This document shows positions 51,591-60,379 of a DNA stretch of 64,000 nucleotides, in pieces; position 1 is the first letter of the stretch, and every line of letters begins with the position of its first letter. The position numbers were made by a program, and so were the translations under genes. The stretch comes from Bacteroidota bacterium. Lineage in GTDB: Bacteria > Bacteroidota > Bacteroidia > B-17B0 > Aurantibacillaceae. The DNA lies in contig JAUXZS010000020.1 of assembly GCA_030692515.1 (NCBI GenBank), forward strand, positions 496,001 through 560,000, in the 5' to 3' direction. The notes beneath the pieces were generated by a model, which saw nothing but the letters and a program-made list of their open reading frames with translations, was not told the DNA's origin and ran no database searches.

Positions 51591-52709
51591 TTAATTACAC
51601 CAATTCTGGGCAATTCCAGCTGATGTGAAAAAATGAAATTTACAAGTACTGGGATTAAAAGAAAACTCAGAAATAAAGGTACTTGCCATTTCTTTAAAAA
51701 CAGACCTTCTTGTTCTAAAGGTAAAAATTCCCATAGCCTCTCTATTTTCAAAATTTGAATAAATTGGTTTTTCCTGTGCGATACTTAGCGAAGGAGCTGT
51801 GAATTGCAAATAATCAACATATTCTTGAGTAGAAGTATAGATGATAGGTTCCATTTTATACATTTTTCTTCCTGGAATTGCATTACTTAAATTCATTTTA
51901 GCTAATGAAAAACCAAGGCTATTAAACAAATCGGCTTTCCTAAAATCAAACGCGAATAATTTTCCAAAACTAAAAGTTCGCATATCTTTTATATACTGAT
52001 TACCAAAGTTGTAATCAACAAACTTATATTCTTTAGAACCATCATTTAACGAATCAAAAAAATGAAATCTTAACACAACAGTGTAAATTGCTGCTTCGTT
52101 ATTTTTAAATTTCATAGAATAAGTGAGGTTCGGGGTTGAATAATCAGGGTAAAAATCGGGATTACCAGCGGGAGAACCTGCAGGAACAGGATAATAATGT
52201 GGCCCAAAAGGAGCATATACATTTTGATCAGGAATACTATCAATTGCATTAGCTTTTGCAGTAAAAATTTTTGAAGTTTTATTGTTTTTTACTTTTAAAA
52301 CATACTGTCCTGTTACAAATAATCTGTCAGAACTAACATAAACACGTTGGGTGGTATTAAAGGCGCCAGGATTTGCTTGTATAACAGAATCTCTAAAAAC
52401 GATTGTTAGTTTATTACCGGTTGGTGTAGCAGCAACTTGCGTACCATTTACAAAACGCTCTAAAGTTACCGCTAAGTCACCTGCTTGGTAATTTATTGAA
52501 TCTGCCACTTGCGCCATTTCATTTGCATTTCCCTCGCCCAAAAAAACTTTATTAACCCTAATCATTTGTATTGTTTCTTGAGGGTTTAATACAGCGTATA
52601 TAGTTGGAATTTCTTTATAAGGCGCATTAATTTTTAAATCATTTTTACATGAAGCAAAAAACAAAAGACAAAAGCCAACTAAAGAATATATTAAATTAGA
52701 AAATTTCAT
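51591..52709 (-). CDS. DUF4249-like outer-membrane lipoprotein
   Basis: 372 aa. Lipoprotein signal with lipid Cys near 21 (LFFASC). Early IPTIYAVLNPQETIQMIRVNKVFLGEG and later YSNFENREAMGIFTFRTR match the two conserved ends of DUF4249-type proteins, which accompany TonB-dependent or carbohydrate uptake systems in Bacteroidota. Assignment is by pattern only. No SusC-like partner is nearby. Upstream, the minus strand has TATCTTTA just before the ATG, a weak promoter candidate. Confidence 0.65.
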   Translation of the reverse strand: MKFSNLIYSLVGFCLLFFASCKNDLKINAPYKEIPTIYAVLNPQETIQMIRVNKVFLGEGNANEMAQVADSINYQAGDLAVTLERFVNGTQVAATPTGNKLTIVFRDSVIQANPGAFNTTQRVYVSSDRLFVTGQYVLKVKNNKTSKIFTAKANAIDSIPDQNVYAPFGPHYYPVPAGSPAGNPDFYPDYSTPNLTYSMKFKNNEAAIYTVVLRFHFFDSLNDGSKEYKFVDYNFGNQYIKDMRTFSFGKLFAFDFRKADLFNSLGFSLAKMNLSNAIPGRKMYKMEPIIYTSTQEYVDYLQFTAPSLSIAQEKPIYSNFENREAMGIFTFRTRRSVFKEMASTFISEFSFNPSTCKFHFFTSAGIAQNWCN

Positions 52710-52738
52710 TGCTTAAAGATAGTTTAATTTTCATCAAA

Positions 52739-54112
52739 TTATATCGCATTTAACTTTTGAAATAATTTTTTATATACATGGTCGTAACCGGGGTATAGGT
52801 GGCTAGAAAAAGTACGTTCGTGAAAAACTGTAATAAAAAAACCATTCACTTTTTTAACTTCATTAGCCAAATCTAGTAAAGAATTTAACATTACTTCTGG
52901 ACTAACTTTATCATAAATAAAATAAGCCCCATCCATCGCGCAAAATGGCACCAATAATAAATCCATTTGTTTCTCCGCAGCAAAATCGTAATAGTAAAAC
53001 GGAAAAGATGTGCCGGCTCTAAAACCGATATCGGAGGCAAAGCCCATTGTAAAATCGGCAATAATACCGTTATCTAATAATAATTGTGGGGTTGTTTTAA
53101 TATCAAAACGCAAATAATGCTGACGAGATATTTGAACAGGTTCGCCCAATTTATTAGAAAAATCGTTTACTTCTTGTTTTAGAATGTCGTTATCTTGACA
53201 AGAAAAATAAGATGGATGTATGCCAATACTAGCTTGTTTTTCTTTAATCAATTTAAAAACTTTATTAAAGGAGTTAGAATTTGGATTGACAGTTCTATCG
53301 TATTTTGTACCCGACTTAAACAAGAAAAAATAAATTAATGGGATGTTGTTATCTAAACAAAATTCAGAATTAGAAGTGTAAATATCAAAAGGGTCTTGAG
53401 ATTTATTAGATAAAACTTTTATTCGGTGCTTTAAGTTAGTAAAATCAAATTTTAAAATATCTTTAAAAATTGCGCCAGTAGTTCTTAAATATCCTTTGGC
53501 TTTATAAGCATATAAGTTATCTACATCAATTGTACTTATTGCTTTAAATTTATTTTCCGGAAATTTAATTTCAGGATAAAAATTTTGTAATTCTTTTTTA
53601 AATTCAAGTATCCAATAATCTACAACAGGCTTTAAATACATTTTGTTTTCAAAAAGAATACTTGCTTTGGCTTCAAATCTACCATGACTGTCAGCTGTAA
53701 AAGTCTGCAATTCCTCATATCTTGAAATAAAATAAAAAACAGAAGAAAAAATATCGTAATTAAATTCTAAAGAGTTATTACTTGTTTTATTTTTAAAAAA
53801 ATAAATAAGATTGTTTTTTAAAAAACTTTCCGGTTTACTTATCGAAATTCCTGATTCGAATAAAAGGGCATGAGGAATAATTTGAAAAGAATTTGGAATA
53901 CTTTTTATAGAATAATTAATCTTAAAAAAACGAGAACTTTGAAATTCAGAAATGTTATTTGTTATGCTAAAGTTTACTTTTAAAACATGGTTAAAAATAA
54001 AATGAGCAACATAATCTAAGCGCTGACTTATCTCTTCTGAATAAATAATAAAATTTGGTGAATCGGTATTTACCTTTAGGTTAAGTAATGTATGTAACCT
54101 TTTTTTATCCAC
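52739..54112 (-). CDS. Polysaccharide deacetylase-like protein (DUF7033 type)
   Basis: 457 aa from a GTG start, no signal peptide. The N-terminal half (about 1-190) matches the Bacteroidota-specific DUF7033 region, and the C-terminal half is a NodB-like fold: STIDVDNLYAY carries the TxDxD-like metal motif (about 197-207), IGIHPSYFS the later His motif, SRQHYLRFD the following motif. These act on N-acetyl groups of surface glycans or peptidoglycan. Substrate is unknown. It lies in the same direction as its neighbours but with 29-bp and 52-bp gaps, so transcription units are unclear. Confidence 0.75.
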   Translation of the reverse strand: MDKKRLHTLLNLKVNTDSPNFIIYSEEISQRLDYVAHFIFNHVLKVNFSITNNISEFQSSRFFKINYSIKSIPNSFQIIPHALLFESGISISKPESFLKNNLIYFFKNKTSNNSLEFNYDIFSSVFYFISRYEELQTFTADSHGRFEAKASILFENKMYLKPVVDYWILEFKKELQNFYPEIKFPENKFKAISTIDVDNLYAYKAKGYLRTTGAIFKDILKFDFTNLKHRIKVLSNKSQDPFDIYTSNSEFCLDNNIPLIYFFLFKSGTKYDRTVNPNSNSFNKVFKLIKEKQASIGIHPSYFSCQDNDILKQEVNDFSNKLGEPVQISRQHYLRFDIKTTPQLLLDNGIIADFTMGFASDIGFRAGTSFPFYYYDFAAEKQMDLLLVPFCAMDGAYFIYDKVSPEVMLNSLLDLANEVKKVNGFFITVFHERTFSSHLYPGYDHVYKKLFQKLNAI

Positions 54113-54164
54113 TAGAGACTATTAAACTGATAATTACTCGCATAAAATTAAATGCGAAAAAATT

Positions 54165-55547
54165 TTAATTGTGTTTATACTTTATAAAACTCAAATTAAA
54201 TTTTGGTCTTAATGCGGTATTAGCGTTATTACTTCCAACTAACACAACTCTTTCTGCATAATTATCGCGACGAACAACAATTGATCCGGCAGGATCGGCA
54301 ACAACTAAACGAAAACCATAATTTTTTCGTTGTTTATTTAAAATTGCTTGAACATGACGTGCGATATTAAAAACGTATCTATTATTAGCTTCGTCAAAAG
54401 TACCACCATATCTTCCAAAATCTGTAGAGTTTAATTGATCCACTGCGTAAGCCTCTTTCCCTAAGGAATCTAAAGGCAATAATGCTAACTTGGGTGGTGT
54501 AAAATAATATCCATTTCCAACAATAGAAGCAAAAGAAGGATCTACATTAAAAACAAATTCAGCTCTATTAATTGCAATTGGAAAGGAATCAGAATAATTT
54601 TTTAAATGATCTAAAAAAGGAATTTGTAAATTAATTTTAGTTCCACCAATGCCTTTTAAAAATAAATTTTGTTGTCCTAAAATTGTGTTTCCTTGAAGTT
54701 GTTGATTTAAAATATAATTACCACCTTGGTTGGACTGGTACTTAATTGTATTAAACCTTACTGCGTTTGTTCCGGAAAAATTAAATTTATAATCAATATC
54801 TTGTTTTGTTGCCGATGGAGTACCATGTTGATAATGCAAATAAAATCCACTAGTAACGTCTTCTAAATTAAATTTTGTAATTACACCTTGCGCACTAACC
54901 GGATTTAAATTACTCCCGGCCGCAGTGATATAAAATCCTTTATAATAACTTAAAAAAGTTCCATTGTCGACAAGATATTGGGGATTATTTAAAATTGATT
55001 TTGCGTAGTTAAAATCAATGGGGATTCGTAAAACTAATTTTCCATCCAACGCACTATAACTTGTTGTATGAGTTGCTAGGATTAAATTTTTATTGTGAAG
55101 TTTTGTATTGTCAGAATAATATAATCGTGAAGTATTTAAAGCCGAATCAAGTGCAAAAACAGAATAGGTTAAGGCCGTGCTTTGATCGCCAACAAAATTT
55201 AAAGTATTTACAACCAAAACTATTTCCGCTGAAACTAAATTGGCATCATCTCCAAAAGTAGTAGATGTTATTCCGTTTGGAATATTTGCGTTTAAATACA
55301 AACCAACATCCGTCCTACCAAAAGTGGGGTCTTGATTACTTCCTAAAAATTTTAAATTGTCGTTATACGACGGAATTGAATCGTATCCCAGAGTATAACC
55401 CGAAATAATTGCTGTATCACAATGAGTAGCATTAATTGCGTCAATCTCGGGTTGCACATCAACACCTAAAATACTATGATCTTTTTTACAAGCGGTTAAT
55501 GCTAAAAGAAAAATAAATAATAATCCTGTATTTTTAATGATTTTCAA
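54165..55547 (-). CDS. DUF4270 family lipoprotein
   Basis: 460 aa from a TTG start that begins a clean lipoprotein signal (MKIIKNTGLLFIFLLALTAC, Cys 20). The beta-rich chain has the DUF4270 pattern: KDHSILGVDVQPEIDAINATHCDT, YLGSNQDPTFGRTD-like early segment (LGSNQDPTFGRTDVGLYLNA) and the C-terminal RLVVADPAGS... region. The function of DUF4270 is unknown, but in Bacteroidota it is commonly adjacent to the glycogen-synthase-like and panC genes, as here. Confidence 0.8.
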   Translation of the reverse strand: MKIIKNTGLLFIFLLALTACKKDHSILGVDVQPEIDAINATHCDTAIISGYTLGYDSIPSYNDNLKFLGSNQDPTFGRTDVGLYLNANIPNGITSTTFGDDANLVSAEIVLVVNTLNFVGDQSTALTYSVFALDSALNTSRLYYSDNTKLHNKNLILATHTTSYSALDGKLVLRIPIDFNYAKSILNNPQYLVDNGTFLSYYKGFYITAAGSNLNPVSAQGVITKFNLEDVTSGFYLHYQHGTPSATKQDIDYKFNFSGTNAVRFNTIKYQSNQGGNYILNQQLQGNTILGQQNLFLKGIGGTKINLQIPFLDHLKNYSDSFPIAINRAEFVFNVDPSFASIVGNGYYFTPPKLALLPLDSLGKEAYAVDQLNSTDFGRYGGTFDEANNRYVFNIARHVQAILNKQRKNYGFRLVVADPAGSIVVRRDNYAERVVLVGSNNANTALRPKFNLSFIKYKHN

Positions 55548-55608
55548 TTTTAAGTAATAAGCGATAAAAATAGGTATTTATTGTGCTTAACCACTTTATT
55601 ATTTACTA

Positions 55609-55647
55609 AAAAAATAAAAAAATAACCCCAACTAAAAGCTGGGGTTA
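55609..55647 (-). terminator. Terminator of the glycogen-synthase-like gene
   Basis: TAACCCCA (55623-55630) and TGGGGTTA (55640-55647) form an 8-bp stem with a 9-base loop. Read on the minus strand, it is followed by two T-runs (A-runs at 55610-55622). It ends the gene 28 bases past its stop. Confidence 0.85.
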
Positions 55648-55675
55648 CATTATTAAGTTTTAGAATTTAAATTAA

Positions 55676-56506
55676 TTAGCTTAAAACGTTAGCTTCTTCA
55701 AGCATTAAATCATAAAACTCATTAAATGAATCCATATACTCTAACTCGTTCTTATATGGTAAAAAGGGCTTTCCTAATTTTTTAACGAATTTTTCTAATT
55801 CAGGATTAAGGTTTTCTGCTCCTTGAATAATACCATCAGCATATTCTAAAGCTTGTTTCATCATATTGATATGACTTGATTCCTCAGAAATATGTTTTAA
55901 ATCTTTTTTATTAAATCCATCAAAAGCTAGCTTATCAAGGAATTTTTTATTTAAAGTTTTTGGAAATTCATCTTCATAAAGAGACACTATAACTTTAGTG
56001 TCAGCAAATAAAGGATCTTCTGAATAATATTTCTTGATATATAATGGCAATAAAGCACTTAACCAACCATGACAGTGGATAATATCGGGCTGCCAACCAA
56101 GTTTTTTAACGGTTTCTGCCACTCCGCGAACAAAAAACATCGCACGTTCGTCGTTATCGTCGAAATATTTACCGCTTGTTTTATCGGTTAAAATAGCTTT
56201 TCTGCTAAAATATTCTTCATTATCGATAAAATACACTTGCATACGCGCACTTGGTATACTAGCAACCTTAATAATTAATGGATGATCAACATCATTTATC
56301 ACCATATTCATCCCCGAAAGGCGAATAACTTCGTGTAATTGATGTCTACGTTCGTTTATGCAGCCGTATTTTGGCATGAATGTGCGAATCTCTTTACCGC
56401 GCTCCTGAATACCTTGTGGCAGCTTTCTGGCAATTTTTCCAACATATGTTTCGTCGAGATAAGGGGTAATGTCTTGAGAGACAAAAAGAACTCTGGCTTT
56501 CTTCAT
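55676..56506 (-). CDS. Glycogen/starch synthase-like protein (GT5 N-terminal domain only)
   Basis: 276 aa, about half the usual length of glycogen synthase. The N-terminal Rossmann fold of GT5 is recognisable (RVLFVSQDITPYL, RTFMPKYGCINERRH, IIHCHGWLSALLPLYIK), but the KxGGL donor motif is replaced by YVGKIA and the C-terminal GT-B domain with its catalytic Glu is missing. Short proteins of this kind occur beside panC across Bacteroidota. Catalytic activity is therefore doubtful; a regulatory or binding role is possible. Divergent from panC. Confidence 0.7.
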   Translation of the reverse strand: MKKARVLFVSQDITPYLDETYVGKIARKLPQGIQERGKEIRTFMPKYGCINERRHQLHEVIRLSGMNMVINDVDHPLIIKVASIPSARMQVYFIDNEEYFSRKAILTDKTSGKYFDDNDERAMFFVRGVAETVKKLGWQPDIIHCHGWLSALLPLYIKKYYSEDPLFADTKVIVSLYEDEFPKTLNKKFLDKLAFDGFNKKDLKHISEESSHINMMKQALEYADGIIQGAENLNPELEKFVKKLGKPFLPYKNELEYMDSFNEFYDLMLEEANVLS

Positions 56507-56575
56507 ACTAAATTTTTAGTTCCTAAATTATTATACAAAAGTAATCAAAAAAAATCCATATTTCAAAGTAAAATG

Positions 56576-56583
56576 TACATTTG
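56576..56583 (+). promoter_or_regulatory. Candidate -7 box for panC
   Basis: TACATTTG is an exact TAnnTTTG match, 12 bases before the ATG at 56596. It overlaps an in-frame TTG at 56581, so the downstream ATG is the more credible start. Confidence 0.45.
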
Positions 56584-56595
56584 CCCTCGCAAAAC

Positions 56596-57438
56596 ATGTT
56601 AATATTCAGCAAAATAGTAGATATACAACGCTTTTTAAAGGAAATAAAAAGTCAAAAGCAGTCAGTGGGCTTTGTGCCAACCATGGGCGCTCTACATAAG
56701 GGTCATATATCACTTATTGAAGCTTCTAAAAAAGTCTGTAATATCACAATTTGCAGCATTTTTGTGAATCCAACACAGTTTAATGATAAAGGAGACCTTG
56801 AAAGATACCCAAGAATGCCTGAAAAAGACACTCTACTTTTGGAAGAGGCAAATTGTGATGTGCTATTTTTACCACCTATTAATGAGATTTACCCTAAAAA
56901 AGACGAAACAACTTTTGATTTTGGGTTTTTGGATAAAACATTAGAAGGAAAACATAGACCAGGGCATTTTAATGGTGTAGCACAAGTTGTAAAACGTTTA
57001 TTAGAAATTATTGAGCCAAATAAAGCTTTTTTTGGAAGTAAAGATTTTCAGCAGGTAATGATTGTTAAGGCATTGATAAAACAAATGAATTCAACTATTG
57101 AAATTATTGCCTGTCCAATATTAAGAGAAGCGGATGGATTAGCCATGAGCTCACGAAATGCGTTATTAAGCAGCCAAGAACGAGAAATTGCCGCATTAGT
57201 TCCTAAATTAATGAATGAGGCAAAAAACATTGTTAAAAAAGATGGAATAACAACTGCGAAATTATTTATACAACAAGAAACAAATAAAATTTCTTTAATG
57301 AAATTAGATTATTTTGAAATTTGTAATGCGGGAACTTTAGAGGAAATGACCGACTTAAAATCAGGAAAAAAAGCAATTGCTTTAATTGCTTTATTTGTTG
57401 GCAAAATTAGATTGATTGATAATTTAGAAATTACTTGA
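56596..57438 (+). CDS. panC: Pantothenate synthetase
   Basis: 280 aa from ATG 56596 (an in-frame TTG at 56581 lies in the candidate promoter). It condenses pantoate and beta-alanine with ATP. The HIGH-like motif is MGALHKGHISL (about 30-40), VFVNPTQFN follows, FGSKDFQQVMI and the ATP-loop SSRNALLS are present. The stop overlaps the convergent AlgX-like gene by 8 bp. Its upstream neighbour, the GT5-like gene, is divergent. Confidence 0.95.
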   Translation: MLIFSKIVDIQRFLKEIKSQKQSVGFVPTMGALHKGHISLIEASKKVCNITICSIFVNPTQFNDKGDLERYPRMPEKDTLLLEEANCDVLFLPPINEIYPKKDETTFDFGFLDKTLEGKHRPGHFNGVAQVVKRLLEIIEPNKAFFGSKDFQQVMIVKALIKQMNSTIEIIACPILREADGLAMSSRNALLSSQEREIAALVPKLMNEAKNIVKKDGITTAKLFIQQETNKISLMKLDYFEICNAGTLEEMTDLKSGKKAIALIALFVGKIRLIDNLEIT

Positions 57439-58894
57439 TTTGATTTAATTGCCAAATTGCATCAAGGGTTGTCATCGAATCGATGCTTATATTTTTTTCT
57501 TTTGCTTTTACATTTATTTGTTTCATCCAATCAGCATCCTTTTTAATTCTATCTTTTAAAAGTTTAATTTGTAAGTTTTTATAAGAGTTTTCTTTAAATA
57601 TTTTTATGTCAGCTAAATAAACAGCTGTTCCGTTTAAAAGCGAGTCAAAGTTTTTATTTTCTCTTTCAGCTTGTTCTTTAATCTTTGTTATCCAACTTTT
57701 ATCATTTAAGATTGTAGACTTCATCATATAAACCACATTGTCATACTCTAAATCCTCAGGACGTATTTTACCATTTAAAAGGCCGGTAGCTTTTTCTAAA
57801 AATCCCCAGCCGTATTCTGCAATATTAAATTCTGCGGTAACCAAGAGTATTACTTTATGGTTATTTATTTCCTGCATTAAATTTAATTTGTACAATGCCA
57901 TCGGATCATCTGAATTAGGAAATACCTGTTTAAAATAATATAGAAATTTATAACCGCTAAAAACTTCATTATGAAAATTAGTTTTCTCTAACCCAAAGTT
58001 AAAACTATCGCCGATAACTAGCAATGATGGACTTTCAGTTTTGTTTTTTGGATAAGAAACCATTGGGTAAGCAGCTTCGAATGGCTGTTGCTGAAATAAT
58101 AAATTCATCGCATCAACAAGATCATTATCTGGGTCTCTTAAAGAATCACTCAATACAATATCATCCCAAACCATTTTTCTTGTATTTAACTTGTAATTAA
58201 AATTTAAATAACTAATTATACTATCAGTTGCAAGGGTGTGTCCGTAAACACTCCAGTGAGTGCCAAACTTTGTATATAAAGGGTATTTAGTTTTTTTATA
58301 CGCTTGGCTAAAATGCGCATTAAAATCAATGTATTTAATATTAAATTTTTTAAATAAACTAATCAGTACTTCGTAATTTGAACTATTCTTTTTACAAATA
58401 TCATTCGGTAAAAATTCGTTTAATACCCTTACTTTATTTGGCGCGAGAACCGGCAAAAAAATCTGTCCACGTTGTTCTAATCTATCTTGAAGCTCTTTAA
58501 CTAAACGACATTTATTAATTAACGTATCAATCCCTACAAAATCTTCTCCGCAATATGATCTTAAATAAGTATTACCAAAAAAATAACCATTTTTCCCTAG
58601 CAATACTTCTTCGATTGCAGCTTTTTTAAATAAATTAAATCTAATTTGATTATTAACTCTAACCAATAAATTTCTACTCCCAAAATTTTCATTTAAAAAA
58701 AATCCTTTTTCTTTTTGAAAACTTTGGTTTAGCCAATCGGTAAAAGAAAACTTAATGTCTGAAGCGTGATTAAAAACTCCGTTTAATTCCTTTGCCTTAA
58801 AAAAATTAAGGTTGTTTTGTAGGATAGGAAAAAAAAGAAACAAAAAAACTATTACAAGGAGGCTCTTTTTAAACATATTTACTGAAAGTTTCAT
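57431..58894 (-). CDS. AlgX/AlgJ-like SGNH O-acetyltransferase-type protein (copy 1)
   Basis: 487 aa. An N-terminal signal anchor (about 8-27) is followed by an SGNH-type fold: VIGDSFNFG with the nucleophile Ser near 302 and TKFGTHWSVYGH where AlgX has D-x-H-W, so the Asp is replaced by Gly (here FGTHW). The C-terminal part carries two helical repeats with W and DSM motifs. AlgX/J proteins finish acetylation of exported polysaccharide, working with the MBOAT protein AlgI. Third gene of the operon; start overlaps the algI stop by 1 bp. Confidence 0.75.
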   Translation of the reverse strand: MKLSVNMFKKSLLVIVFLFLFFPILQNNLNFFKAKELNGVFNHASDIKFSFTDWLNQSFQKEKGFFLNENFGSRNLLVRVNNQIRFNLFKKAAIEEVLLGKNGYFFGNTYLRSYCGEDFVGIDTLINKCRLVKELQDRLEQRGQIFLPVLAPNKVRVLNEFLPNDICKKNSSNYEVLISLFKKFNIKYIDFNAHFSQAYKKTKYPLYTKFGTHWSVYGHTLATDSIISYLNFNYKLNTRKMVWDDIVLSDSLRDPDNDLVDAMNLLFQQQPFEAAYPMVSYPKNKTESPSLLVIGDSFNFGLEKTNFHNEVFSGYKFLYYFKQVFPNSDDPMALYKLNLMQEINNHKVILLVTAEFNIAEYGWGFLEKATGLLNGKIRPEDLEYDNVVYMMKSTILNDKSWITKIKEQAERENKNFDSLLNGTAVYLADIKIFKENSYKNLQIKLLKDRIKKDADWMKQINVKAKEKNISIDSMTTLDAIWQLNQIK

Positions 58895-60309
58895 TAAAAC
58901 CTAAAATAAATAAAAGGATTAAAACCCGAGGATGTTATGGAACTTACTGATAAAACAAATAAAACTAAAGATATTGCAACGATAGTAAGGTGTCTTAAAT
59001 TACTGTAAGAATTAAAATAAATATTGTCTTGTATTTTTTTAGTGTAGTTTGTAATTGCAAAAAATGAAAAGAAAATTGCGATAATAAAATAAGTAATAAA
59101 TTCGTTATCAAATTTAATTTCTGATTTAAAATTAAGCGTAAACATTTTTTTTAGATAGTTAAATGCATCAGATATTTTATCAACCCTAAAAAACACCCAA
59201 CCAATATTTACAATAAAAAAGGTTATTAAAATTGCCGGTATCTTGCCAATTGCTATAAGTATTTTTCCTAAAAAAGCGCGCTCTATCACTAAAAAAAATC
59301 CATGAAAAGCTCCCCAAAAAATAAAACTCCAACTTGCACCATGCCATAAACCTGACGCTAAAAAAACTAACCATAAATTAAAATACAATCTACCCTTGCT
59401 CACTTTATTTCCACCAAGAGGTATGTATAAATAATTTTTCATCCAACTTCCTAATGTCATATGCCATCTACGCCAAAAATCTGTTATGCTTTGTGAGATG
59501 TAAGGATTATTAAAATTTTCAGGAAATTTAAAGCCCATCATTTTTGCTAAGCCTATTGCCATATCACTATAGCCACTAAAATCAAAATAAATTTGAAATG
59601 TGTAAGCTAAACTTCCTACCCATGCAGTTATAGTATCTAAATCATTATAATTAGTTCCAAATATTTCATCAGCAACAAGGCCCATTTGGTTTGCGATTAA
59701 AACCTTTTTTGCTAAACCAAAAACAAAACGATAAAAGCCCGTAAGCTTATCATCAATTAAATCAACTCTTTCAGAAATTTGGTCGGCTAATTCATGATAA
59801 CGTATTATTGGACCGGCAATTAATTTAGGGAATAAAATAATATATAATTGATAATCCCAAAACTTAGTTAAGGGTTTATGAACTCTTCTATAAACATCTA
59901 CTACATAAGTAATTGTTTCAAAAGTGTAAAACGAAATGCCAATTGGTAATATCAACTTTGTCCAATGTATTTGTTTATCACCAAAAACAGATAGCACGGC
60001 GTTTACATTTTCAATAAAAAAATTGGAGTATTTAAAATAAACTAATAAACCCAAGTTTATTGAAATTGATAAAACAAGCATTAATTTTCTTTGTCTTTCA
60101 TTGGTAATTCTATCCATCCACCCTACCAGATAAAAATCTAAAAAAGTGGTAAATAAAATAACAAAAATAAATTTTGGAGCGCCCCATGCATAAAAGAAAA
60201 TACTTCCTATAAGAATAACAGCATTTTTATATTTTGTATCTATAAAAAAATAGACCAACATAAATATTGGCATAAAATATAAGAGAAAAACAATACTGCT
60301 AAAAACCAT
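58894..60309 (-). CDS. MBOAT O-acyltransferase (AlgI-like)
   Basis: 471 aa polytopic membrane protein with about 10 hydrophobic segments. The conserved AlgI/DltB signatures are DFWRRWHMTLGSWMKNYLYIPLGG (about 279-302) and the catalytic His in SGLWHGASW (about 324-332). Transfers acetyl groups from acetyl-CoA across the membrane to an acceptor protein for glycan acetylation. It lies between two AlgX-like genes, and all three are one transcription unit. No alginate polymerase genes are near, so the glycan is unknown. Confidence 0.9.
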   Translation of the reverse strand: MVFSSIVFLLYFMPIFMLVYFFIDTKYKNAVILIGSIFFYAWGAPKFIFVILFTTFLDFYLVGWMDRITNERQRKLMLVLSISINLGLLVYFKYSNFFIENVNAVLSVFGDKQIHWTKLILPIGISFYTFETITYVVDVYRRVHKPLTKFWDYQLYIILFPKLIAGPIIRYHELADQISERVDLIDDKLTGFYRFVFGLAKKVLIANQMGLVADEIFGTNYNDLDTITAWVGSLAYTFQIYFDFSGYSDMAIGLAKMMGFKFPENFNNPYISQSITDFWRRWHMTLGSWMKNYLYIPLGGNKVSKGRLYFNLWLVFLASGLWHGASWSFIFWGAFHGFFLVIERAFLGKILIAIGKIPAILITFFIVNIGWVFFRVDKISDAFNYLKKMFTLNFKSEIKFDNEFITYFIIAIFFSFFAITNYTKKIQDNIYFNSYSNLRHLTIVAISLVLFVLSVSSITSSGFNPFIYFRF

Positions 60310-60379
60310 AAAAGAGAAAGTTTACTAAGATAAAATTTATTTTATTATTAATCATTGAGACCAATTATTATTAATTCAA

